A DNA stretch of 6,262 bases from Anaerolineales bacterium. GTDB lineage: Bacteria; Chloroflexota; Anaerolineae; Anaerolineales; E44-bin32. The stretch covers positions 1 through 6,262 of the forward strand of contig DAOUTT010000141.1 of the NCBI GenBank assembly GCA_030668545.1. The letters run 5' to 3'. This document shows positions 1 to 5,376 of the stretch, piece by piece; within the stretch, counting starts at the first letter, position 1; each line of letters opens with the position of its first letter. The translations under genes and the position numbers were made by a program. The notes beneath the pieces are model-generated. The model was not told where the DNA came from, ran no database searches, and saw nothing but the letters and a program-made list of their open reading frames with translations.

Positions 1-793
1 CTAGTCCGGCTACGGTCGCCCAGATGGCCATCCCGGAGACCATGATCACGGCGGTTGTGCCTCCGCGCTGGCCAAAACGGATCGCCGCCCAGATAACAAA
101 TGGGAAAATGAGGTAGAGCAGGGCCTGATGATAGATGCTTGTACTGGTCTGATAAATGAAGACGTACCAGGTGACGATCCCCAACAAGATGAACACCAGC
201 GCAGCCTCAAGAATCTTCTGGCGGTTGCCGAGATTGAATTTCGCTTTGGACCAGACCAGGATGAATGGTGCTACTACGAGCGCGCCGAGTAGATCTCCAA
301 TCCACCACGTGATCCAGATTGAACCATAGGCTTCGATCGGCGCGAAGTCTATGAGCACAAGCGTGGAAGCACCGGCGGTGGCACTTAACATAGTGCTGAA
401 AATAGCGACTACGACCAACCCGAGTACATCCTGGATTCGATCCATTGCGAGGTGAAAATTCACAAATCGTTGGAGAATGTAGGCGCCAATAAGCGCTTCG
501 AGCGTGTTGCCTATCGACATTCCGAGGGCCAGATTGAACGGTGCGCCGGTCAGCAATGACCCCAATAAGACCCCTAAAGTGATCCCGGGCCATCGGGAGG
601 TGCCGAAAATCAGTAACGCAGCCAGGGCGATACCGGTTGGGGGCCACACAGGTGAGGTGTTGTCCTGTAAGTAGGCCATCGAAAGCCCCAACCGGGCGGC
701 GAGATGGTAGACAATCGCCAGCAGCATGACTTGCCAGAGCCACGCTCTGAACTTTCGGCCGTTAAAATTCAAGGGTCTAAGGATTGTGTCCAT
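1..793 (-). CDS. MASE1-domain membrane sensor protein, N-terminal part (cut by left edge)
   Basis: The minus strand reads open from an ATG at 793 to the window edge, giving 264 residues without a stop. The product is strongly hydrophobic, with about eight membrane segments (roughly residues 20-38, 53-66, 70-83, 88-107, 122-148, 158-181, 194-214 and 223-240). Its motifs fit the MASE1 integral membrane sensory domain: SPVWPPTG at 47-54, GNTLEALIGAY at 95-105, WWIGDLLG at 163-170 followed by P176, and PFVIWAAIRFGQRG at 231-244. In known proteins MASE1 sits ahead of histidine kinase, GGDEF/EAL or PAS modules and senses an unidentified signal at the cytoplasmic membrane. The output domain lies beyond position 1, so kinase versus cyclic-di-GMP enzyme cannot be decided. 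An in-frame TAA upstream limits the start; the ribosome binding site is weak. The gene diverges from everything to its right except the tRNA. Confidence 0.88.
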   Translation of the reverse strand, partial: MDTILRPLNFNGRKFRAWLWQVMLLAIVYHLAARLGLSMAYLQDNTSPVWPPTGIALAALLIFGTSRWPGITLGVLLGSLLTGAPFNLALGMSIGNTLEALIGAYILQRFVNFHLAMDRIQDVLGLVVVAIFSTMLSATAGASTLVLIDFAPIEAYGSIWITWWIGDLLGALVVAPFILVWSKAKFNLGNRQKILEAALVFILLGIVTWYVFIYQTSTSIYHQALLYLIFPFVIWAAIRFGQRGGTTAVIMVSGMAIWATVAGL

Positions 794-821
794 AGTCAAT
801 CGCGTCCATTGAGTTTACTGC

Positions 822-827
822 ATTATA
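822..827 (-). promoter_or_regulatory. probable -10 element of the MASE1 gene
   Basis: A perfect TATAAT on the minus strand lies about 28 bases before the ATG at 793, giving a predicted start near 815 and a leader of about 20 bases. The hexamer 17 bases further upstream (TTCGGC) matches the -35 consensus poorly, so an activator or another sigma factor may be needed. Confidence 0.4.
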
Positions 828-1066
828 TTGTGAATCTATCTACAGCCGAAAAGGTCGATGCCTGGTAATCATCTTTTAAGAAGAACGGTCAGAAAATTCT
901 AGATGTTGCTCTGTTTGTTAATTGGATTGGCAGATTGCCACAAAGTAGATGGAACCGTGTGGACTATGGTTCCGAATAAGGTCAAATCCCCCAACAAACC
1001 CAAAAATGCTTGTCGCACGGATACATACCTTGTGGTCTCCTCTTCGTTAGCAGCCTTAACCTTAAA

Positions 1067-1116
1067 CCACAGACCTCACGGCTCGCGGATTTGACAAGCC
1101 GTGAGGTCTACAGTGG
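1067..1116. repeat. long perfect hairpin, dispersed-repeat-like
   Basis: AGACCTCACGGCT (1071-1083) and its exact reverse complement AGCCGTGAGGTCT (1097-1109) form a 13-bp stem around a 13-base loop. CCAC (1067-1070) and GTGG (1113-1116) extend the stem by 4 bp across a 3-base bulge. The downstream run of T on either strand is poor, so this is not a standard intrinsic terminator. The form resembles REP/MITE-like palindromes scattered between genes; copy number cannot be judged from one window. Confidence 0.7.
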
Positions 1117-1151
1117 GAGCGACCCCCTCCACTTCGCTTCGGGGGTGCTCC
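1116..1151. repeat. second hairpin abutting the first
   Basis: GGAGC (1116-1120) pairs with GCTCC (1147-1151), and ACCCCC (1122-1127) with GGGGGT (1141-1146), with one bulged G at 1121 and a 13-base loop. The 11-bp GC-rich stem starts where the first hairpin ends, so the two would stack in one transcript. There is no U-tract on the plus strand; on the minus strand the bases that follow are mixed. Confidence 0.6.
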
Positions 1152-1174
1152 GGGCAAAACATCATTTAGCCCGC

Positions 1175-1203
1175 AAATAAAAACCACTGCAACAAGTGCA
1201 GTG
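1175..1203 (-). terminator. intrinsic terminator of the tRNA-Val gene
   Basis: Reading the minus strand, CACTGCA (1203-1197) pairs with TGCAGTG (1191-1185) around a 5-base loop and is followed by GTTTTTATTT. A 7-bp perfect stem plus T-tract about 10 bases after the tRNA 3' end is a standard Rho-independent terminator and makes the tRNA a single-gene unit. Confidence 0.85.
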
Positions 1204-1213
1204 ATTGAACAGG

Positions 1214-1287
<74 letters not shown>

Positions 1288-1295
1288 GTGAAGCG

Positions 1296-1324
1296 ATTAT
1301 AGCAGAGCCGAGAGGTTGTCTCAA
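1296..1324 (-). promoter_or_regulatory. promoter of tRNA-Val
   Basis: On the minus strand TTGAGA (1324-1319) and a perfect TATAAT (1301-1296) are separated by exactly 17 bp. The predicted +1 falls near 1289, only two or three bases before the mature tRNA 5' end, so the primary transcript would have almost no 5' leader for RNase P to remove. Confidence 0.85.
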
Positions 1325-1633
1325 GATTTGCAGATCATTAATGAAACCCAGGTTAGGGCTTTTCTCATCTGTCTCAGCAGAGAAAATTCCGGGGTAATCG
1401 TATCTCGTGTTTCAAAAATTCCTGGGGTAAGACCGGAGCAATCTCCCTCAGTCCGTTGCACAATAATCACGTTTGATAAAACACCTCACTACACTGAGAA
1501 TATGCACTTGTTACTATTTCATTGCAGACCAGGAAAAAAGGTAGCCATAATACTACCCATTGCTTTAAATTCATGGATTTCAATTCCATAAAGTAATATG
1601 AATTTATGGATTACAACTCCATAATTATTGACT
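1325..1633. other. AT-rich intergenic region upstream of the ATPase
   Basis: No convincing gene is present. A TTG-initiated frame at 1316-1591 begins inside the tRNA promoter, has no family motif and ends in the operator repeats, so I treat it as chance. The stretch holds a short direct repeat (AAAATTCCGGGGTAA at 1383-1397 and AAAATTCCTGGGGTAA at 1415-1430), a terminator-like hairpin on the minus strand, and the operator repeats. Base composition becomes clearly AT-rich from about 1500 onward. Confidence 0.55.
1534..1557 (-). terminator. weak terminator-like hairpin facing the tRNA
   Basis: On the minus strand GGTAG (1557-1553) pairs with CTACC (1544-1540) across an 8-base loop and is followed by a run of T. 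The stem is only 5 bp. If real, it would stop antisense transcription from the ATPase side before the tRNA gene. No minus-strand gene is seen that would need it. Confidence 0.25.
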
Positions 1634-1649
1634 AATTTATGGAATTCAT
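1568..1649. repeat. operator-like palindromes repeated every 33 bp
   Basis: Two 24-base copies (1568-1591 and 1601-1624) match at 21 of 24 positions. Each is itself an inverted repeat: the second is TTATGGA and TCCATAA flanking TTACAAC, the first TCATGGA and TCCATAA flanking TTTCAAT. A half copy, AATTTATGGA, begins at 1634. Starts at 1568, 1601 and 1634 are exactly 33 bp apart, about three helical turns, which puts all sites on one face of the DNA. The half site lies inside the -35/-10 spacer of the ATPase promoter, so a bound protein would block RNA polymerase. The binding protein is unknown; the ATPase has no separate DNA-binding domain that I can identify with confidence. Confidence 0.75.
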
Positions 1650-1656
1650 GTATATT
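1628..1656 (+). promoter_or_regulatory. promoter of the AAA_14/DUF4143 ATPase
   Basis: TTGACT (1628-1633) and TATATT (1651-1656) are separated by 17 bp, each one or two bases off the sigma-70 consensus. The predicted +1 falls on the A of the ATG at 1663, so the mRNA would be leaderless. The spacer contains the third operator half site. Confidence 0.72.
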
Positions 1657-1662
1657 GGGAGC

Positions 1663-2814
1663 ATGATTGAACGTGCTTATGAACCGCTGGATGAATACCT
1701 TGAGCCCAACAAGGTGCTCATCATCTATGGCCCACGCAGAGTCGGGAAGACCACCCTTTTGCAAGCATATCTCTCCCGTACAAGGTTGAAGTACAAGTCG
1801 GCGGTTGGAGATGATGTTCCCACCCAGCGACTCTTGAGCTCCAGAAACGTGAATTTGATAAAAGAGTATCTCGAGGGCTATGAACTTTTCGCCCTCGATG
1901 AGGCGCAGTACATACCGAATATCGGTCAAGCCTTGAAGATCATAGTAGACCAGATCCCCGGTATACATGTGTTTGTCACAGGATCCTCTTCTTTTGAATT
2001 GGCGGGGCAAGTGAGCGAGCCGCTGACTGGGCGAAAGCGAATGCTCAAGCTATACCCTTTCGCCCAAACTGAGTTGCTTTCGTTGCACAATCGCTTTGAA
2101 CTTAGACAAGAGCTTGAAGAACGGTTGATCTTCGGCTCCTATCCAGACGTCGTTACGGCGCGAACAAACAAAGCTCGTATCGAGGCGGTGAGCGAGATTG
2201 CCAACTCCTATCTCATAAAAGACATCCTGGCATTTGAACGAGTGAGAAATTCAGGCAAGATATGGGACCTTCTGAAGCTGCTTGCGTTTCAAGTGGGAAG
2301 CGAGGTCTCGCATAATGAGCTTTCGCGCTCGCTGGGTGTCGATGTTAAAACTGTTCAGCGGTATATTGACCTTCTTGAAAAATCGTTTGTCTTGTATCGT
2401 CTCGGTGGTTTCAGCCGCAACTTACGAAAAGAGGTTACACAAAAGGCAAAGTACTTCTTTCTTGACAACGGCATCCGTAATGCCATCATTGCCCAATTCA
2501 ATCCTCTAGACCAGCGCGACGATGTCGGACAGCTTTGGGAAAATTTTATGACCCTTGAACGCATCAAGTACCTGACCTATGCTTCTGAAGTCGCAAATCT
2601 CTACTTTTGGCGCACCTATTCCCAGCAGGAGATCGACCTCGTAGAAGAGAGGGGAAAGCAACTTGATGGCTATGAATTCAAATGGTCGCCGAAAAAGGCG
2701 GTGAAGGCTCCTCAGGAATGGATCAATAATTACCCAGGAGCAAGCTTCACAGTTGTCACGCGTGAAAATTACCAAAAGATAGTATTCCCAAAATTTATCG
2801 GGATTACAGCTTGA
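1663..2814 (+). CDS. AAA_14/DUF4143 family ATPase with C-terminal PD-(D/E)XK-like fold
   Basis: This is a 383-residue ATPase of the AAA_14 plus DUF4143 architecture. With M1 at 1663, the Walker A motif is GPRRVGKTT at 23-31. Walker B is LFALDEAQ, followed by a sensor-like FVTGSSSFEL. A central winged-helix-like segment reads SEVSHNELSRSLGVDVKTVQRYIDLLEKS. The C terminus has FWRT, EIDLVEE and YEFKW, i.e. the D and ExK residues of the PD-(D/E)XK-like part of DUF4143. Length and domain order are normal and all ATPase motifs are intact. Two in-frame ATGs lie upstream, at 1639 and 1648, but both fall inside the promoter, so 1663 is preferred. The cellular role of the family is not established; members are often solitary, variable and horizontally moved. 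This copy stands alone, is more AT-rich than its right-hand neighbours and has its own operator array, consistent with acquisition. Family call firm; function unknown. Confidence 0.9.
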   Translation: MIERAYEPLDEYLEPNKVLIIYGPRRVGKTTLLQAYLSRTRLKYKSAVGDDVPTQRLLSSRNVNLIKEYLEGYELFALDEAQYIPNIGQALKIIVDQIPGIHVFVTGSSSFELAGQVSEPLTGRKRMLKLYPFAQTELLSLHNRFELRQELEERLIFGSYPDVVTARTNKARIEAVSEIANSYLIKDILAFERVRNSGKIWDLLKLLAFQVGSEVSHNELSRSLGVDVKTVQRYIDLLEKSFVLYRLGGFSRNLRKEVTQKAKYFFLDNGIRNAIIAQFNPLDQRDDVGQLWENFMTLERIKYLTYASEVANLYFWRTYSQQEIDLVEERGKQLDGYEFKWSPKKAVKAPQEWINNYPGASFTVVTRENYQKIVFPKFIGITA

Positions 2815-2863
2815 GCACCAAAGTGGTTTTGTACCTCTTCTTTACGTTGCCACGTCATCCATT

Positions 2864-2893
2864 TTGTCCTCTCTTCGCCCCCGATGCTATAAT
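2864..2893 (+). promoter_or_regulatory. promoter of the HAD/DUF389-like operon
   Basis: TTGTCC (2864-2869), an 18-bp spacer and a perfect TATAAT (2888-2893) predict a start near 2900, just at the ribosome binding site of the GTG start at 2912. Promoter position rules against the upstream in-frame TTG at 2864 as the translation start. Confidence 0.7.
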
Positions 2894-2899
2894 CCCGCG

Positions 2900-2904
2900 A
2901 GGAG
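2900..2904 (+). promoter_or_regulatory. ribosome binding site deciding the GTG start
   Basis: AGGAG ends 7 bases before the GTG at 2912. No comparable site precedes the TTG at 2864, so the GTG is the better start. Confidence 0.75.
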
Positions 2905-2911
2905 AGAGCCG

Positions 2912-3382
2912 GTGATTGAACTCAACATCCCTGGACGCGGTCTTATCCAGCTAGAACATCTCGTATCCGATGTCAACGGGACTCTCGCTCTCGATGGACA
3001 GCTGCTCGACGGCGCCCCAAAAGCTTTGCTCGCATTGGGCGACCGGCTGCAGCTCCATCTGCTCACCGCCGACACCCACGGCCGTCAGGCGCAGATCGAT
3101 GACCAGCTCGGTTTGCAGGCCGTGCGGATACCGCCAGGCGGCGAGGCAAAAGCGAAGGCTGCGTACGTACACGAACTGGGCTCAGAGAATGTCGTTGCCC
3201 TCGGGCAAGGCGCCAACGACGCCAGCATGCTGCACGAAGCCGCTATCGGCATCGCCGTTGCCTCGGTTGAAGGATTGGCGATCGAGTCTCTAAATTCCGC
3301 CGACGTAGTTGTTCCAGACATCGCTGCCGCGTTCGAATTACTGGAATATCCCACACGTCTGGTCGCCACACTAAGACGATGA
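2912..3382 (+). CDS. HAD-superfamily protein, soluble P-type-ATPase-like (COG4087 type)
   Basis: A 156-residue, cap-less HAD-fold protein. Motif I is D20-V-N-G-T24-L, with the nucleophile Asp present but the second acidic residue replaced by Asn, as in P-type ATPases (DKTGT) rather than typical phosphatases (DxDGT). Motif II is LLTADT (T52), motif III a Lys at 80 or 82, and motif IV GQGAND (98-103), which recalls the GDGxND loop of P-type ATPases with Gln for the first Asp. The opening IPGRGLIQLEHLVSD and closing RLVATLRR fit the small soluble P-type-ATPase-like group as I remember it. It is cytosolic, with no membrane segment. The substrate is unknown; phosphatase activity is plausible but unproven. 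It starts at a GTG with a good ribosome binding site and overlaps the next gene by ATGA, so the two are almost certainly translated together. Confidence 0.85.
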   Translation: MIELNIPGRGLIQLEHLVSDVNGTLALDGQLLDGAPKALLALGDRLQLHLLTADTHGRQAQIDDQLGLQAVRIPPGGEAKAKAAYVHELGSENVVALGQGANDASMLHEAAIGIAVASVEGLAIESLNSADVVVPDIAAAFELLEYPTRLVATLRR

Positions 3383-4563
3383 GTACAAATATGAGCGAAC
3401 CACTCGATCCACTACAGACTCATTCCCGCGCCCGCCGCAGGCGAGCCCGCCGCATGCTCACCCAGCTTCGGGCCGACGAACGTGAGACATTCCTCGAAAA
3501 CCTCGCTCAAATCGTCTCGCCAAATGTCGGCTTCTTCATTTTCGCGCTGCTGGCAGGACTCCTGATCGGTGTCGGTTTCCGCTTCGAACAGCGAGCCTTA
3601 CTCTTCGCCGGCGCGCTCGTCGCCCATCAGATGGGACCGCTCATGGGCCTCGCACTTTCGGCGGTAACCGGCTCGCCACGTTTCTTCCTGCGCATGCTCG
3701 CCAGCTTCGCCGTCGCCGGGCTATTGGTTGCCGTAACCTCCGGCCTTGCAGGCGGGCTGGCTACAGGATCAGAGTCACCTTTCCTGCTCGCCTATGGGCA
3801 CACAGAACTCAACCTGATCGACTTCGGCCTGGTTATGCTTGGCGCAGGCTTCCTCGCATATTATCTGGCGCGCGAAGAGCGGTTAGCACCTCTTGCAGGA
3901 GCGGCAGTCGCGTACGAATTGTTTCTGCCCCTCGGTGCCGCCGCCATCGGGCTGCTGCGCGCCGAGCCTGAGCTATGGCAGGGCGCCGCGCTTACTTTCG
4001 CTCTGCACCTGGCATGGGCGATCGTCGTCGCCGTCGCCGTGCTGGCCGCGCTCGGGTTCCGACCCCTGACCGGCGCTTCTCGTTCTCTGGTCGCAGCCAT
4101 GGCGCTCATGGGCCTGGTGGCAATCCTCAGCGCAGTCGGTCTGGGCGCCTCGGTGATGGCGATTCTCCCCACGCCCCCACCTACTCCGACCGCTACGCCA
4201 ACCCCCACATCAACGGCCACCATCACCAGCACACCAACGATCACGCCCACGGCCACGATCACCGGCACACCCACCAAAACTCCGACGCCCACCGTAACGC
4301 CCACCCCTACCCCGCAGCCTGCTAGCGTGAACAACACCGGCGGCACCGGAGCGGTCGTTCGGGTTGTATCCGACCCACTGGGTGCACATATCGGCTTTGT
4401 GGAGGAGGGCAATTCCATTCTCCTCCTCGCCGGTCCGAAACAGGTCGGGGAGTTTTCCTGGTGGTACATTCGCTTCACAACGAAGTTCGGCGAAACCTTT
4501 GAGGGGTGGCTTCTGGGCGACTACATCTCAACAGCAACCCTTACTCCATCACCGACCCCCTGA
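3379..4563 (+). CDS. DUF389-like polytopic membrane protein with Thr/Pro linker and SH3-like tail
   Basis: A 394-residue three-part protein. Residues 1-45 are a basic, Arg-rich cytoplasmic start. About seven hydrophobic segments follow (roughly 50-66, 73-96, 103-128, 145-163, 169-193, 202-225 and 236-262). Segments 1-3, with VSPNVG and GALVAHQMGPLMGLALS, resemble the DUF389 hydrophobic domain, whose members carry a similar APLMGP-type motif; its function is not established. Residues 264-314 are a Thr/Pro-rich linker, and 323-384 look like a bacterial SH3 domain (AVVRVVSDPLG, WWYIRF, EGWLLGDYIS). The linker and SH3 part would lie outside the membrane, where such domains bind wall or envelope ligands. 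The protein ends in a second short Thr/Pro run. Its ATG overlaps the stop of the HAD gene; ATG 3391 is an alternative start. No enzymatic residues are evident; a transport or envelope role is only a guess. Confidence 0.75.
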   Translation: MSTNMSEPLDPLQTHSRARRRRARRMLTQLRADERETFLENLAQIVSPNVGFFIFALLAGLLIGVGFRFEQRALLFAGALVAHQMGPLMGLALSAVTGSPRFFLRMLASFAVAGLLVAVTSGLAGGLATGSESPFLLAYGHTELNLIDFGLVMLGAGFLAYYLAREERLAPLAGAAVAYELFLPLGAAAIGLLRAEPELWQGAALTFALHLAWAIVVAVAVLAALGFRPLTGASRSLVAAMALMGLVAILSAVGLGASVMAILPTPPPTPTATPTPTSTATITSTPTITPTATITGTPTKTPTPTVTPTPTPQPASVNNTGGTGAVVRVVSDPLGAHIGFVEEGNSILLLAGPKQVGEFSWWYIRFTTKFGETFEGWLLGDYISTATLTPSPTP

Positions 4564-4616
4564 CGGTATCAGGGTTCCACAACCCATACACTGAATAAGC
4601 AAACGTACCGGTCTTT

Positions 4617-4646
4617 GATGCCTGTGTTGGGGGCATCCTTTCCCCT
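4617..4646 (+). terminator. possible terminator of the HAD/DUF389-like operon
   Basis: GATGCC (4617-4622) pairs with GGCATC (4632-4637) around a 9-base loop, followed by the pyrimidine-rich CTTTCCCCTT. The T-tract is interrupted by C, so termination may be weak or Rho-dependent. The rest of 4564-4765 contains only small hairpins (GGGTT/AACCC at 4572-4585, GTTCG/CGAAC near 4653-4667) and no gene. Confidence 0.35.
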
Positions 4647-4765
4647 TGAGGGGTTCGTTGAGCGAACGCTGTTCTCACCGGGCGAAACAGGATGCCGTTT
4701 GTCATGCGTTCGCATTTCTACGTCGACAGGTGCCCGGCGCAGCCTACACGCCATCCACTTCGCTC

Positions 4766-4794
4766 TTGACCCACTGCAGCCATCCTGATAGTAT
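4766..4794 (+). promoter_or_regulatory. promoter of the Fur/Zur-family gene
   Basis: TTGACC (4766-4771), a 17-bp spacer and TAGTAT (4789-4794) predict a start near 4801, directly on the Fur/Zur box. The 5' leader to the ATG at 4818 would be about 17 bases and carries no clear Shine-Dalgarno sequence. Confidence 0.6.
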
Positions 4795-4800
4795 CCTTAT

Positions 4801-4815
4801 TGATAATAATTTTCA
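4801..4815. promoter_or_regulatory. Fur/Zur box (7-1-7 inverted repeat)
   Basis: TGATAATAATTTTCA is a 7-1-7 inverted repeat whose half sites TGATAAT and TGAAAAT differ at one base. It matches the Fur-type consensus TGATAATNATTATCA at all but one defined position. The longer span 4802-4820 matches the classic 19-bp Fur box at 15 positions by my alignment. It covers the predicted transcription start of the adjacent Fur-family gene, so metal-dependent autorepression is likely. Confidence 0.85.
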
Positions 4816-4817
4816 TT

Positions 4818-5282
4818 ATGACAAAACCAAAATCATCAAAGCAGATAATGTCAGACTTGAAAAGCGCGGGGTATCGACTCACGCAATCGCGCGCTGCGGT
4901 CGTGCGCATCATCGATGAATCCAATGGATGGCTGCGGCCCGAGCAGGTGCACACGCAGGCAAAGAAATACTGCCCCTCGATCGGGTTGGTAACGGTTTAT
5001 CGGACCCTGGCGCTCCTGGTAGAACACGGCTATATCCGTCGCATCCACTTCGATGACAAATGCCACGGATACGCCAGAGTGGAATTAAGTCATGGCCACC
5101 ATCTGGTGTGCCGTGGCTGTAATCAAACGATCGAGATCGCGGGGACGGAAGATCTTAGACCGCTTATGAAACAGGTTCAAAACGAGACCGGATTCGTCAT
5201 TGAAGATCATCTGCTTGAACTGGTCGGTTTATGCCGCGAGTGCCAGCATATTCCGACACGACCACGCAACCATCATGGGTGA
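4818..5282 (+). CDS. Fur/Zur-family metalloregulator
   Basis: A 154-residue metal-dependent transcription repressor. The N-terminal winged helix includes AGYRLTQSRAAVVRII (17-32) and the recognition region GLVTVYRTLALLVEHGYI (56-73), the family hallmark. The C-terminal dimerisation domain has SHGHHLVCRGC (91-101) and CREC (139-142), giving the two CxxC pairs of the structural zinc site, and H92, H94, H95 as candidate sensory ligands. Extra cysteines lie at 52 and 82. The ATG at 4818 is preferred over the in-frame TTG at 4800, which lies in the predicted untranscribed or operator region and would add a hydrophobic MIIIFI start unlike the family. The neighbouring ZnuA-like gene, 94 bases downstream on the same strand, points to zinc (Zur) as effector, but iron or manganese sensing cannot be excluded from sequence. 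The box at 4801-4815 implies autoregulation. Confidence 0.93.
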   Translation: MTKPKSSKQIMSDLKSAGYRLTQSRAAVVRIIDESNGWLRPEQVHTQAKKYCPSIGLVTVYRTLALLVEHGYIRRIHFDDKCHGYARVELSHGHHLVCRGCNQTIEIAGTEDLRPLMKQVQNETGFVIEDHLLELVGLCRECQHIPTRPRNHHG

Positions 5283-5289
5283 CCGAGTT

Positions 5290-5305
5290 ATGCAAACGAT
5301 GCAAA
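5290..5305. repeat. tandem heptamer between the regulator and znuA-like gene
   Basis: ATGCAAA occurs twice (5290-5296 and 5299-5305) with a 9-bp period, just after the regulator stop. It may be chance or part of a control site for the lipoprotein gene. I see no clear 7-1-7 Fur/Zur box in 5283-5376. Confidence 0.3.
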
Positions 5306-5362
5306 TCTAGAAGAGCGGTTTAATAATTCATCCATCGCTTTTCGCAATGGACACATATACAT

Positions 5363-5367
5363 AGGGA
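5363..5367 (+). promoter_or_regulatory. ribosome binding site of the ZnuA-like gene
   Basis: AGGGA ends 9 bases before the ATG at 5377, supporting that start; the lipoprotein signal peptide begins directly at this Met. Confidence 0.55.
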
Positions 5368-5376
5368 CTTTTAACA

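Larger units (their letters stand above)
794..1213. other. intergenic region without a convincing gene
   Basis: This gap lies between the MASE1 start and the 3' end of the tRNA. It holds the MASE1 -10 element, a small inverted repeat (GGAACC at 951-956 with GGTTCC at 968-973), two strong adjacent hairpins at 1067-1151, a weak 5-bp repeat (CGGGC 1151-1155 with GCCCG 1169-1173) and the tRNA terminator. The only plus-strand reading frame, 903-1094, gives a 63-residue product with no recognisable motif and ends inside a hairpin, so I do not call it a gene. Confidence 0.6.

Noticed and set aside
207..743. 178-residue minus-strand frame
   Set aside because: It is out of phase with the MASE1 frame, is rich in Arg/His/Cys and has no family motif; it is a shadow.
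903..1094. 63-residue plus-strand frame
   Set aside because: No recognisable domain, no ribosome binding site, and it ends inside the 1067-1116 hairpin.
1316..1591. 91-residue plus-strand frame starting at TTG
   Set aside because: It begins inside the tRNA promoter, has no motif and ends in the operator repeats.
1568..1649. 33-bp periodic repeats as a CRISPR array
   Set aside because: Only two full units and a half unit, with a 9-base similar-length spacer and internal palindromes; no cas genes. Operator sites fit better.
2815..2840. ACCA-AAG-TGGT followed by TTTT as terminator of the ATPase gene
   Set aside because: The stem is only 4 bp with a 3-base loop, too weak to call.
3861..4478. 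205-residue minus-strand frame with Val/Gly repeats
   Set aside because: It is the antisense of the membrane core and Thr/Pro linker; the VGVGV pattern simply mirrors the Thr/Pro codons.
4684..4720. ATGCG-TT-CGCAT palindrome followed by TTTCT as a terminator
   Set aside because: A two-base loop is sterically unlikely and the T-tract is short; no gene directly needs it.
4646..4918. 90-residue plus-strand frame overlapping the regulator start
   Set aside because: It overlaps the well-supported Fur-family gene in another phase and shows no motif.
5283..5376. Second Fur/Zur box before the ZnuA-like gene
   Set aside because: The best candidate, around TTTAATAATTCATCC, lacks the paired TGA/TCA ends and symmetry of the box at 4801-4815.
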